Source: Bacteroidota bacterium (lineage in GTDB: Bacteria > Bacteroidota > Bacteroidia > Chitinophagales > Chitinophagaceae). Taken from it: a DNA stretch of 64,000 bases. Location of the stretch: assembly GCA_023430465.1 (NCBI GenBank), contig JAEZAM010000134.1, positions 4,826-68,825 on the forward strand, written 5' to 3'. The notes beneath the pieces are model-generated. The model saw only the letters and a program-made list of their open reading frames with translations, was not told where the DNA came from and did not search any database. The position numbers were made by a program, and so were the translations under genes. Below are positions 34,353-42,753 of this stretch, piece by piece; the stretch's first letter is position 1, and each line of letters begins with the position of its first letter.

Positions 34353-35858
34353 TCACCGCTTCCACCCTTCATTTACCAGCCGCCAGTACCCGAGCGGGTT
34401 ATCATCCCGCAATGCTTCCGGCAAAAATTCCTGCGGGCAGTTTTGAAACGCAACAGGCCGCATAAACCGCCGGATCGCATCGGCTCCCACACTTGTAAAC
34501 CGCGCATCGGTAGTGGCAGGATAAGGCCCTCCATGATGCATCGCCGCACTTACTTCCACTCCGGTGGGCACGCCATTGAAGATGACACGACCACAGCTAT
34601 CCGTGGCAGCCTGAACGAGTGCGTGCTGTTCGCGAAGATCTTGTTCCGTAGCCATAAAGCTGGTGGTCAATTGTCCATCCAGGGTGCGGACCACCTGCAG
34701 CAATTGTACGGGATCACTGCATCGCACAAGCAGCGTCCATGGCCCAAACACTTCCTGCTGCAATACAGGATTTGCAATAAATTGTTCCCCACTTACTGTT
34801 GCGATGGTAGGGGATCCCTGGTTGAGGCTTGGCTCCTTTTCGGCAGTTGCCAGCAGTTCAACACCCTCCTGCGCAATCGCATTAGCGCGATTTTCCACGT
34901 ACAATTTGAAAACACCCGCATGTAACATCGTTCCGGGCTCCGAACTGTGGAAGACGGATACCAGCCGCGCGACAAACTCATCATAACCTTCGCCCTCCAA
35001 TAATATTATCAGCCCGGGGTTTGTACAAAACTGTCCTACACTCTGGAGAACTGATTTCGAGATCATATCGGCTATAGCTACCGGAGATTCTTTCAATTTG
35101 TTCGGCAATACAAATACAGGATTCACGCTGCCCATTTCGGCAAAAACCGGGATTGGATTCTTTCGTTGTGCAGCCCAGTCATGAAGTTGTTTCCCACCCG
35201 TAAGTGAACCCGTAAAACCAACAGCTTTTGTATAGGGATGTTGCACCAGCCAGCGGCCTACGTCAAATGACTCACCGTGTACGTGCTGGAACACGGCATC
35301 GGGCAGGCCGGAAATACGAACGGCCTGGCTGATGATGGCGGCGACTGCACGGCTCGTTTCAACATGCGCCGGATGCGCTTTTACCACCACACTGCAGCCG
35401 GCGGCCAGGGCGGAGGCGGTATCTCCACCTGCCGTGGAATAAGCGAAAGGAAAATTGCTCGCTCCAAAAACCACCACAGGTCCAAGCGGCACCATCATTT
35501 TCCGGATATCGGGCCGCGGTGGATTGCGGTTGGCATCGCCGGTATCAATCCGGATATCCAGCACATCGCCGCGGCGGGCAGCGGCGGCATAACTTGTTAA
35601 TTGAAAAATAGTTCGTGTCAACTCTGAGCGGAGTCGCGCAGGGTCGAGGTTTGTTTCTGCTGCCGCAAGCTCTGTCAGGTGATCCCTGTTTTCTTTCAAC
35701 AGGTGAGCGATATTCTCCATTAAACGGAGTCGCTCTGCAACGGTTACCTGGCGCAGATGTTCAAAGGCGTCCATCGCGTCAGTCATCACCACGTTTATTT
35801 CCTGCTCCGTGGCATCGGGATATGTTTCTTTGAGTACGGGTAAAACGGTTTGCTCCAT
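34353..35858 (-). CDS. Alpha-ketoglutaric semialdehyde (2,5-dioxovalerate) dehydrogenase, NADP-type
   Basis: 501 residues, aldehyde dehydrogenase superfamily. FGASNFPFAYSTAGGDTASALAAG is the cofactor-domain start, GFTGSLTGGKQL the nucleotide loop, VFAEMGSVNPVF holds the general base Glu241, and QSVGQFCTNPGL holds catalytic Cys278. Gly-Ser-Val-Asn-Pro and Cys-Thr-Asn-Pro-Gly are typical of KGSADH enzymes, which oxidise 2-oxoglutarate semialdehyde to 2-oxoglutarate in sugar-acid or hydroxyproline degradation. No epimerase or dehydratase partner sits beside it. Confidence 0.87.
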   Translation of the reverse strand: MEQTVLPVLKETYPDATEQEINVVMTDAMDAFEHLRQVTVAERLRLMENIAHLLKENRDHLTELAAAETNLDPARLRSELTRTIFQLTSYAAAARRGDVLDIRIDTGDANRNPPRPDIRKMMVPLGPVVVFGASNFPFAYSTAGGDTASALAAGCSVVVKAHPAHVETSRAVAAIISQAVRISGLPDAVFQHVHGESFDVGRWLVQHPYTKAVGFTGSLTGGKQLHDWAAQRKNPIPVFAEMGSVNPVFVLPNKLKESPVAIADMISKSVLQSVGQFCTNPGLIILLEGEGYDEFVARLVSVFHSSEPGTMLHAGVFKLYVENRANAIAQEGVELLATAEKEPSLNQGSPTIATVSGEQFIANPVLQQEVFGPWTLLVRCSDPVQLLQVVRTLDGQLTTSFMATEQDLREQHALVQAATDSCGRVIFNGVPTGVEVSAAMHHGGPYPATTDARFTSVGADAIRRFMRPVAFQNCPQEFLPEALRDDNPLGYWRLVNEGWKR

Positions 35859-35947
35859 CGGTATTTGTTTGGAATGGCTATCGCCAAAGTTCTGGAATCA
35901 GGGCAATCACCCCACGACTCCCTTCAAATACCGTTCCCGAGTATTGC

Positions 35948-36385
35948 TCAGGCTCTTGTAAGCGGGTGGCATAGCGGCAAAATGCACTGGACCGCCACCT
36001 TGTCCCGGGAGGGGCTGCCAAAACGGAGATCGATACCGAGTGAGCGGGCACTGCCCACCAGGTGAAGCACCCCGGATTGTAATTGGGTAGTGTTGGACAC
36101 GCAGCTGCTGATAGAGAGACTGGCCATGCTGCCCATTGTGGTGCCCGTAATCTCCACCGGGCGGCCTTCACCGTCATGGCGGAGGAGGCAGATCAGTTCA
36201 TCGAGAAGCGCTGCCAATCTTTTTTCATCGGTCTGTACATAAAGCCCGCGCTGAATACGGCTGCGGAGGTTGATGGGATACCCACCCGAGACGAAATTGC
36301 TCGAAGAAACAAGTCTTTTTACCAGGAGATCAAGTGCTGTTCTTTCTACTCTGAAATTTATGTCAGCGGGTGAACGATGTTGCAT
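35948..36385 (-). CDS. Stand-alone degenerate HATPase (GHKL)-like protein
   Basis: 145 residues. From residue 48 on (GLYVQTDEKRLAALLDELICLL ... VEITG ... GVLHLVGSARSLGIDLRFGS ... VAVQCILPL) the spacing follows a histidine-kinase ATPase domain (N-box helix, strand, G-box region, final strand), but the catalytic Asn and Gly residues are missing and no kinase or receiver domain is attached. It resembles the orphan protein at 61240-61749. The role is unknown; a lost or non-catalytic binding function is possible. An overlapping frame at 35878-36177 is judged a shadow. Confidence 0.5.
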   Translation of the reverse strand: MQHRSPADINFRVERTALDLLVKRLVSSSNFVSGGYPINLRSRIQRGLYVQTDEKRLAALLDELICLLRHDGEGRPVEITGTTMGSMASLSISSCVSNTTQLQSGVLHLVGSARSLGIDLRFGSPSRDKVAVQCILPLCHPLTRA

Positions 36386-36774
36386 AAACGGTTTTTCGGA
36401 TACAGGACAAAGAAACTATTGCCAGGGGCGAATGTCAATAGAGGAAGGGAGTTTTTTTTGAGGTGGATTTTGCAGTTTTTCCGTAGTATATCGTCTACAA
36501 AGCATGAAGTGCGAAGTGCGGAGTGTGGAGTGCGGAGGACGAACTGTACGTTAAAGAAAACCACCTCCACATTCCGCACTTTCGTCCTTTCATCAACCCA
36601 AATTCACCTCACGTCTAAAGCCTCCCCCGGTTGGTCCACCGATGTTGCAAATTGCAGTGTCAGCCGTTCATACACATTAGCTGCCATCTATCGAACATTG
36701 TAGCTGATTTAACAGGCCAGGTGTAACGTTCGGCCCTCCATGCCCGTTTCTTTACACTGCAACCCAATGCCAAC
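36386..36774. other. 389-base divergent gap with degenerate GTGCGGAGTG-type repeats
   Basis: No gene is supported here. Between about 36508 and 36540 are GTGCGAAGTGCGGAGTGTGG-like direct repeats, and about 36566-36587 carries an imperfect inverted counterpart (CCACATTCCGCACTTTCGTCC in two pieces). Similar wording recurs at 63350-63375. The remainder should hold promoters for the HATPase-like gene (-) and the DUF5916 gene (+), but no clear TANNTTTG element was found. Confidence 0.4.
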
Positions 36775-39204
36775 ATGAGATATTCGCTTTCTGCTATACT
36801 GATTTTGCTTGCCTTCACCGGTTTTTCACAGGCTGTTAAAGAAATTCCCGCTGTTCGAACCGCCGCCGAGATCAAGCTGGATGGCATACCCAACGAAGCT
36901 GCCTGGGCGGCTTCCCCCGTCATCGATGGCCTGGTGGAAATGCGACCAACTTTTGGGCAAGCTGAAAACCCCGCTACCGCATCGCGTTATTACCTGCTTT
37001 ATGATAATGACAATGTCTATTTCGCCGGTGTGATACGCGAACGCTCCCGCGACAGCATCACCACCCAGCTTGTTGGCCGTGACGAGGTCGGGATAAATGA
37101 TTTTGCGGGTATCATTTTCGATACCTATCAGGATAAGATCAACGGCCTGGGATTTTACGTCTCACCTTTGAACGAACAATTTGATGTGAAATATTCCATT
37201 GGCGGTGATGGCGGTGAAGACATGAGCTGGAATGCAGTCTACCATACTCAAACGAATGTCACCGCGGAGGGTTGGAGTTTTGAAATGCGCATCCCCTACT
37301 CTGCACTTCGTTTCAGCGGTTCCAAATTGCAAAACTGGAACTTCAATATCCTGCGTCGTCGATCCAAGACCGGACAGCAATATTCCTGGAGTCCCGTAGA
37401 CCCCACCAAGTTCGGCTTCATCAACCAGGCGGGCACCTGGACAGGGATCCGGGATATCAAGCCACCACTCCGGCTTTCATTTTCTCCTTACTTCTCTACC
37501 TATGTAAACCGCCGCCCTGTGGGTGAAGACCGATGGGAAACATCCATCAATGGCGGTATGGATGTAAAATATGGTATCACCGACGGCTTCACAATGGACA
37601 TGACCCTGATCCCGGATTTTGGGCAGGTGCAAAGTGATAACCAGGTATTGAATCTGACACCATTCGAAGTCAAGTTCAACGAGAACCGCCCCTTCTTCAA
37701 TGAAGGAACTGAACTCTTCTCAAAGGCCGACCTGTTTTACAGTCGCCGTATTGGAGGTGTACCCATACACTATGGTGCTGCTTACGACATCCCCGTTGGG
37801 CATACTGTGACGGATAACCCGCTGCAAACCAAATTGATCAATGCCACCAAGATCAGCGGAAGAACGCGCAAGAAACTGGGCATCGGTTTTTTCAATGCCA
37901 TCACCAAGCCACAATACGCAAAAGTGGAAGGGCCAAACAAGGAAGAATATGAAATCCAGACGGCGCCGCTGACAAACTACAACATCATGGTGCTGGACCA
38001 GGGTCTTAAAAATAACTCACGGGTTACCCTCATCAATACCAATGTCCTTCGCAGCGGTTCTACCTACGATGCAAATGTGACAGCGCTTGACTGGGATCTG
38101 TACGACAAGAACGTAAACTGGAACATGTGGGGGCAGATCAACCACAGCCGGCTGATCGGTTATGAAGCGCCCGACAAGACCTATTCAGGAAACATGTACG
38201 AATTATTCTTCGGCAAGTTCAAAGGCCGGTTCAATTTTGATGTACACCGGCTGTATGCTGATGAAAAATACAACCAGAGCGACATGGGTTATTTCACCAA
38301 CAACAACTATGTCACGCATGGCTTTTATGCTGGATACAAATTTGTCAAACCGAAGAAGTATTACAACAATATTTACCTGAATTTAAACGCAAACTACTCC
38401 CAGCTTTACAAGCCACGGCGATACCAGGATTTCCGTGTGAATTTCAATGTTAACTCACAACTGAAGAACCTGTGGCAGGTGGGGATGAATACAAATATCA
38501 ATCCCTCACGCAATGATTTTTATGAGGCTCGTATGCCAGGTCGCGTAGTGAAGCAACCGGGCTCCTATTCAAAAGGTTTCTGGATCACCTCCAACCGCGC
38601 CAAGAAATACAGCTTCCAGGTGGAAGCGTATCACCGGAACGGACGGAAATATAACACCAGCAATCTCGAGGCATATATCAGTAACGATTATCGTTTCAGT
38701 AACAAGTTCAGTATTACCCTCAGCCACTACCTGGAATTCCACAACCGCAACTTCGGATTTGCAGGTATCAATGCCACATCAGACAGCATTTTTATGAGCC
38801 TGCGGAAGATCAGAACTGCGGAGAACGTGCTGAATTTCAAATACAATTTCACCAATAAAATGTGGCTCACCTTCCGTCTCCGGCATTACTGGAGCAAGGT
38901 GAAATATTTCAATTTCATGAACCTGTTGCCTGACGGGCGTGTAGAGCCGGTTTCATCAGTGAGCTTTAACCCGGATATCAACGCCAACCTGTTCAATGTA
39001 GATATGAACTACACCTGGCAGTTTGCACCGGGCAGTTTTATCAATGTCACCTGGAAGACCTCTTCAGAGTTGTACGACCAATTGGTGCTGGAGCGCTATT
39101 ACAGGAACCTGAAGAATTCATTTGAAACCCCCTCGTATAACAGTCTTTCCCTGAAAGTGATCTATTTCCTGGATTATGTGAATATCAAAAAGAAGAAAAA
39201 ATAG
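36775..39204 (+). CDS. DUF5916 protein with N-terminal carbohydrate-binding (CBM9-like) domain
   Basis: 809 residues with a signal peptide ending near FTGFSQA. Residues about 22-215 look like a CBM9-type beta-sandwich (IKLDGIPNEAAWAASPVIDGLVEMRPT ... WSFEMRIPYSALRFS). The rest is DUF5916, an outer-membrane beta-barrel-like region rich in alternating aromatic strands, with DFGQVQSDNQVLNLTPFEVKFNENRPFFNEG as a strong family signature. The usual function is unknown; surface or outer-membrane location is likely. It stands alone, 75 bases before the esterase gene. Confidence 0.85.
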   Translation: MRYSLSAILILLAFTGFSQAVKEIPAVRTAAEIKLDGIPNEAAWAASPVIDGLVEMRPTFGQAENPATASRYYLLYDNDNVYFAGVIRERSRDSITTQLVGRDEVGINDFAGIIFDTYQDKINGLGFYVSPLNEQFDVKYSIGGDGGEDMSWNAVYHTQTNVTAEGWSFEMRIPYSALRFSGSKLQNWNFNILRRRSKTGQQYSWSPVDPTKFGFINQAGTWTGIRDIKPPLRLSFSPYFSTYVNRRPVGEDRWETSINGGMDVKYGITDGFTMDMTLIPDFGQVQSDNQVLNLTPFEVKFNENRPFFNEGTELFSKADLFYSRRIGGVPIHYGAAYDIPVGHTVTDNPLQTKLINATKISGRTRKKLGIGFFNAITKPQYAKVEGPNKEEYEIQTAPLTNYNIMVLDQGLKNNSRVTLINTNVLRSGSTYDANVTALDWDLYDKNVNWNMWGQINHSRLIGYEAPDKTYSGNMYELFFGKFKGRFNFDVHRLYADEKYNQSDMGYFTNNNYVTHGFYAGYKFVKPKKYYNNIYLNLNANYSQLYKPRRYQDFRVNFNVNSQLKNLWQVGMNTNINPSRNDFYEARMPGRVVKQPGSYSKGFWITSNRAKKYSFQVEAYHRNGRKYNTSNLEAYISNDYRFSNKFSITLSHYLEFHNRNFGFAGINATSDSIFMSLRKIRTAENVLNFKYNFTNKMWLTFRLRHYWSKVKYFNFMNLLPDGRVEPVSSVSFNPDINANLFNVDMNYTWQFAPGSFINVTWKTSSELYDQLVLERYYRNLKNSFETPSYNSLSLKVIYFLDYVNIKKKKK

Positions 39205-39239
39205 CCGGGGAAAAGGAAGGCAGCTGGTATTGACTCGTA

Positions 39240-39274
39240 TTATTTAACTTAGAGATTCATCTCTATTTAAATAA
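39240..39274 (+). promoter_or_regulatory. Large dyad immediately before the esterase start
   Basis: TTATTTAA (39240-39247) and TAGAGA (39250-39255) pair with TCTCTA (39260-39265) and TTAAATAA (39267-39274) around a TTCA loop, giving 14 pairs with one small bulge. It ends 5 bases before the ATG at 39280. It could be an operator, a translation-blocking hairpin, or a terminator for the gene ending at 39204. Confidence 0.45.
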
Positions 39275-39279
39275 CGGCT

Positions 39280-40143
39280 ATGAGAAAACTTCTTTTGACT
39301 GTTGCGGGGATCATTGCAACATTCAGTTTCATTTCAGCTCAGACGGGCAAGGTAATGGATAACCTGACCGTCACCAGTAAAATCCTGAAAAGCGAGCGCA
39401 AGTATGCCGTGTACCTGCCTCCCGATTACGAAAGCTCTGAACGGCATTACCCTGTTTTATACCTCCTGCATGGCTCCGGTGATGACCAGACTGGCTGGGT
39501 TCAGTTTGGGGAGGTGCTGCACATTGCGGACAAAGCTATAAAAGAAGGTAAGTCCACGCCGATGATCATCATCATGCCGGATGCGAACACCGGGCAGCGT
39601 GGCTATGCGAATAATCCGAATGGAAGCTGGCGCTATGAGGATTTCTTTTTTGAAGAGCTGATGCCGGCGGTGGAGAAACGATTTCGCGTTAAAGCAGACA
39701 AGCGTTACCGCGCCGTGGCTGGTCTGTCTATGGGCGGCCATGGAAGTTTTCTGTATGCGCTTCACCGGCCCGATCTGTTTTCGGCAGCCTGCCCTCTGAG
39801 CGCCGCTACTGGCCCACTGACAATAGAAGAACTCCGCACGCGGGTTGCACGAGATTTACCTAACGCAGCAGATACCACTTTACAAAGAATATTCAACCAG
39901 CAAAGTGTTTTGCAGATGATCAACAACATGCCTGACAGCCTGAAAAAATCAGTTCGCTGGTATATCGATTGTGGAGATGATGATTTTTTGTATGAAGGAA
40001 ACTCACTGGTGCACATAGCAATGAAAAAGAAAAACATTCCGCATGAGTTCCGGATAAGGGAGGGCGCTCATAACTGGACATACTGGCGGCAGTCGCTGCC
40101 GGAAGTGCTGGCATTTGTTTCAATGGGCTTTCATCAATATTAA
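39280..40143 (+). CDS. Secreted esterase-D/feruloyl-esterase-like alpha/beta hydrolase
   Basis: 287 residues with a signal peptide ending near FSFISAQ. YAVYLPPDYESSERHYPVLYLLHGSGDDQTGW is the family entry, and GLSMGGHGSFLYALHRPDLF contains the nucleophile serine in a GxSxGG elbow. A later Asp (YIDCGDDDF) and His (EGAHNWTYWRQSLP) complete the triad. Members of this putative esterase family hydrolyse acyl or feruloyl esters on polysaccharides, trehalose or other carriers. It is 3 bases before the arginase-family gene, suggesting one transcript. Confidence 0.87.
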   Translation: MRKLLLTVAGIIATFSFISAQTGKVMDNLTVTSKILKSERKYAVYLPPDYESSERHYPVLYLLHGSGDDQTGWVQFGEVLHIADKAIKEGKSTPMIIIMPDANTGQRGYANNPNGSWRYEDFFFEELMPAVEKRFRVKADKRYRAVAGLSMGGHGSFLYALHRPDLFSAACPLSAATGPLTIEELRTRVARDLPNAADTTLQRIFNQQSVLQMINNMPDSLKKSVRWYIDCGDDDFLYEGNSLVHIAMKKKNIPHEFRIREGAHNWTYWRQSLPEVLAFVSMGFHQY

Positions 40144-40146
40144 GAA

Positions 40147-41061
40147 ATGAGGAAGACGGTTATCTTGGAGTTCCCCAGCAACCTGGGGTTAAAAGAACCG
40201 GAGCCGGGAAAAGAACCCGGCGTCAGGAAAATGCCGGAGCATTTCAGGAAGTACGGTTTTCATGATGCGGTGAACCCGGTGGATGTGATCAGGCTGGAAC
40301 CGCCGCTGTATTCAATGAATCTTCATGCTGAGTCGGGCGTAAGAAATGCGTCGGCCATTGCTGCGTATGCGCGGTTGCAGGCGCGGGTGTTGACGGATGT
40401 ATTAGCGGAAAAACTGTTTCCTGTTGTGCTGGGTGGAGATTGCAGCATTGCGATCGGACATGCACTGGCACTGCGGCAGGCGGGCCGGTATGGATTGTTT
40501 TACCTGGATGGACATACGGATTTTATTTTACCGGAACTCTCGCAAACGGGTGGCGCGGCGGGGATGGACCTGGCGTTCATTGCAGGGCGTGGTCACGCGG
40601 TGTTATCGAATATCGACGGGCTTCAGCCATACATGCGCGAAGAACATATCTGGTGTGTAGGTAACAGGGAGTACGAGGAAGAATACACAGGTTATATTAA
40701 AGCATCGGGGATAGGGTATTATGATCTGGATACTGTCAGAAATCCTGGTCCGCAGCAATGCGTAAATGAATTTTTGGCGATGGTGGAGAGCGAAAAACTG
40801 GACGGGTTCTGGATCCACCTGGATGTGGATGTGCTGCACAATGAGTTGATGCCGGCGGTAGACAGTCCTGATCCGGGCGGGATGAGTTATGAGGAAATGG
40901 AGAAGATCCTGCGGCCGCTGTTATCGGCGGAAAAGCTGGCAGGGATTGATATAACGATATTGGATCCTGACCTGGATGAGGAGGGCAAATATGCGGGAGA
41001 GTTTATAGAAAAGTTTGTGGGTTGTTTTGGAGGTCTTCTTTCGCGCCCTTTGCCTGCTTAG
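40147..41061 (+). CDS. Arginase/agmatinase-family ureohydrolase
   Basis: 304 residues. The two-manganese ligands are visible: GGDCSIAIGHALAL, FYLDGHTDF and WIHLDVDVLHNELMPAVDSPDPGG, with GIDITILDPDLDE near the end. This is a complete ureohydrolase active site. The substrate could be arginine, agmatine or another guanidino compound; loop identity does not decide it. The last nine codons (GLLSRPLPA and stop) lie inside the first unit of the 106-bp tandem repeat, so the C-terminus was formed by repeat insertion. Confidence 0.85.
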   Translation: MRKTVILEFPSNLGLKEPEPGKEPGVRKMPEHFRKYGFHDAVNPVDVIRLEPPLYSMNLHAESGVRNASAIAAYARLQARVLTDVLAEKLFPVVLGGDCSIAIGHALALRQAGRYGLFYLDGHTDFILPELSQTGGAAGMDLAFIAGRGHAVLSNIDGLQPYMREEHIWCVGNREYEEEYTGYIKASGIGYYDLDTVRNPGPQQCVNEFLAMVESEKLDGFWIHLDVDVLHNELMPAVDSPDPGGMSYEEMEKILRPLLSAEKLAGIDITILDPDLDEEGKYAGEFIEKFVGCFGGLLSRPLPA

Positions 41062-41388
41062 TTGTTTGCCTGAAACCGTTTCACGCAAAGGAGCAAAGGC
41101 TAATTTTGATACCCTGGCGGGAGAAAAGATCTTCTTTCGCGCACTTTGGTTACTTCGCGAGGCTTCGGGATTTGCGTGAAACCGTTTCACGCAAAGGAGC
41201 AAAGGTGTATTATGTTAGTCTGGCGTGAGGAAAGATCTTCTTTCGCGCACTTTGGTTACTTCGCGAGTCTTCGGGATTTGCGTGAAACCGTTTCACGCAA
41301 AGGAGCAAAGGTGTATTATGTTAGTCTGGCGTGAGGAAAGGCTTTCTTTGCGCCCTTTGCTCACTTTGATACTTTGCGTGAAATAATT
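41030..41388. repeat. 106-bp tandem repeat, about three units, with 19-bp palindromic core
   Basis: The palindrome GCGTGAAACCGTTTCACGC begins at 41174 and 41280, and a diverged copy begins at 41068, so the period is 106 bp. Each unit continues with AAAGGAGCAAAGG, a TGGCG-GAGAAAAG piece, TTCTTTCGCGC, TTTGGTTACTTCGCGAG and TTCGGGATTTGC. Units 2 and 3 differ at only a few bases. The last unit decays after 41330. It begins inside the arginase-family gene. Apparent ORFs here are artefacts of the repeat. It is not a CRISPR array: the unit is too long and there are no distinct spacers. Confidence 0.85.
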
Positions 41389-41393
41389 TAGTC

Positions 41394-41411
41394 TCCCCGC
41401 TGTCCGTAGCC
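41394..41411. repeat. Partial MITE-like end (TCCCCGCTGTCCGTAGCC)
   Basis: These 18 bases are identical to the left end of the element at 45891. Only the end is present, followed by about 110 bases with no recognised feature up to the truncated ORF that ends at 41523. It marks the left side of the accessory island. Confidence 0.45.
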
Positions 41412-41522
41412 AGCACTGCCGTCCTTCCTATACCCCAACATGTTCCATCCGCTCGGCTGAGACTCCTGGCTCATTTGATTCTTTGAAGGATGAAGGGCAG
41501 GCTAAAGCAAATCTTGGGCGGG

Positions 41523-42125
41523 TTATCCTGACGCCAGAATCGTATGTTGGTATTGCGTGAATTCTGCGTTCCATGCATCTGAAACATTGGCAACAATCAC
41601 ATGCAAACGATGCTCCCTTTTCCTGCTGGTAAATAGCAGGTACATCAGCAGCCTGTTGGTTTCTTCGCCAATCACACCACTCTTACCTATCATTTCATTG
41701 GTTCTGTTCAGCAAATCCTTTTGCTCCAAGAACTGTATGGCTTGTTCTTTTTCTTCTTTCGTTAAAGCCTTCTCCTTCCTTACCTCCTGCCTGTCCAGTT
41801 GTTGCAGTCTGTACTGCTCCAACTGGCTGGTTATATCTGCTATAACCTTTGTAAGGGCTATACTACCTGTTTCCAGCCTCTCTGCTACTCTCCTTACAAA
41901 CTTCTCTACTTGTGTGTCGTTGTATATATCCAGATTATGCCTGACAGATAAGCCTGCAAGTTCTGGGTTACTGAGATACTCATTGTGCTTCCTGTTGATT
42001 ACCGTGACCTTCATGGTTACTCTCATCCTGTCCAGTCCTTCTACTCTTACACCTCCTAAGAGTTCTATGTGCAATTCATCTGTCTTGTAGGTAAAACAGT
42101 GCGGGTTGGTTGTGTTTAGTTCCAT
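41523..42125 (-). pseudogene. Truncated N-terminal part of a large mobile-element protein
   Basis: 200 residues, hydrophilic and helical. The wording (GGVRVEGLDRMRVTMKV, LSVRHNLDIYNDTQVEKFVRRVAERLE, GEETNRLLMYLLFTSRKREHRLHVI) resembles, from memory, the N-terminus of long Bacteroidota mobile-element proteins in which LHVI is followed by a Walker A ATPase domain. Here an unrelated 27-residue tail follows and the frame ends, so the ATPase part is missing. The exact family cannot be named. The ORF is intact as it stands, so expression of a short protein is possible. Confidence 0.45.
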
Positions 42126-42145
42126 ATTCTTTAAGTTTTAGGCAT

Positions 42146-42171
42146 AAAAAAACCACCCGGTTAGGAGTGGT
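42146..42171 (-). terminator. Intrinsic terminator downstream of the lipoprotein gene
   Basis: Read on the - strand, ACCAC (42156-42152 region paired with 42167-42171) forms a 5-pair stem around a 10-base loop and is followed by seven T residues (42152-42146). It lies 48 bases after the lipoprotein stop and 20 bases before the next start, so it separates the two - strand genes. Confidence 0.6.
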
Positions 42172-42218
42172 GATAAATATTGGGGTAGTAAAAACCCTGC
42201 AATCGCCGTGCTTTTTAG

Positions 42219-42725
42219 TTAGTTAACTTTTGTAAATGTTATTGTATCAGTTACAATAGGTTGAGTCCAGCCTTTGGAAGTGTCAGTATTTTTTTGCTCC
42301 AATAGTACTTGCATTTTCTGAAACAGTTTTCTTGGACATAGTTGAGCAAGATTCTCATCCATTCCATTAGTAAAAACCCGATTTGTTGTGTCAGCTAAGC
42401 TGAAGGTAAAGGTGAAGGTTCCTGCTTTTTCCTTTTTGAATGGGATAGAAAAATGATACCCGTATGTTGAATCAATTATTCTTTTCCCGTCCTTCAGTGT
42501 AAAACTAATTTCTGTCCAAGCGGTATCAATTTGCATTCGTGTTCCATCAAGAAGACGAAAGCTTGCTTTGTCAGGTACATACTCAGTTACGCTTGACCCG
42601 TTCTCTATAGCTTCCTCTTTGCTTTTACTATGGCCAAATAATCCATTACCATTATCGCAACCTATTATTGTGTAGGTTAAAAAGGCAATTGATATGAACA
42701 ATAAGATATTATGTGATTTTCCCAT
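42219..42725 (-). CDS. Small lipoprotein, candidate immunity protein for the adjacent Rhs tail
   Basis: 168 residues with a lipoprotein signal (NILLFISIAFLTYTIIGC, lipid Cys23). The mature part is a mixed beta protein with no recognised family. It follows the Rhs C-terminal gene by 28 bases on the same strand, exactly where immunity genes of polymorphic toxins sit. Periplasmic anchoring would suit protection against a toxin acting on the cell envelope. The immunity role is inferred from position only. Confidence 0.55.
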   Translation of the reverse strand: MGKSHNILLFISIAFLTYTIIGCDNGNGLFGHSKSKEEAIENGSSVTEYVPDKASFRLLDGTRMQIDTAWTEISFTLKDGKRIIDSTYGYHFSIPFKKEKAGTFTFTFSLADTTNRVFTNGMDENLAQLCPRKLFQKMQVLLEQKNTDTSKGWTQPIVTDTITFTKVN

Positions 42726-42753
42726 TGGCGATTAATTAATATTATCAATTTTG

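Noticed and set aside
34338..34925. 195-codon + frame in the aldehyde dehydrogenase region
   Set aside because: Antisense of a gene with intact Glu241 and Cys278 motifs.
35878..36177. 99-codon - frame overlapping the HATPase-like ORF
   Set aside because: The other frame gives the ATPase-like spacing also seen at 61.2-61.7 kb; this one resembles nothing.
41022..41334. Short + frames repeating the residues VKPFHAKEQR
   Set aside because: They are translations of the 106-bp repeat, not genes.
41068..41388. Possible CRISPR array
   Set aside because: The period of 106 bp is one near-identical unit without unique spacers, and no cas gene is near.
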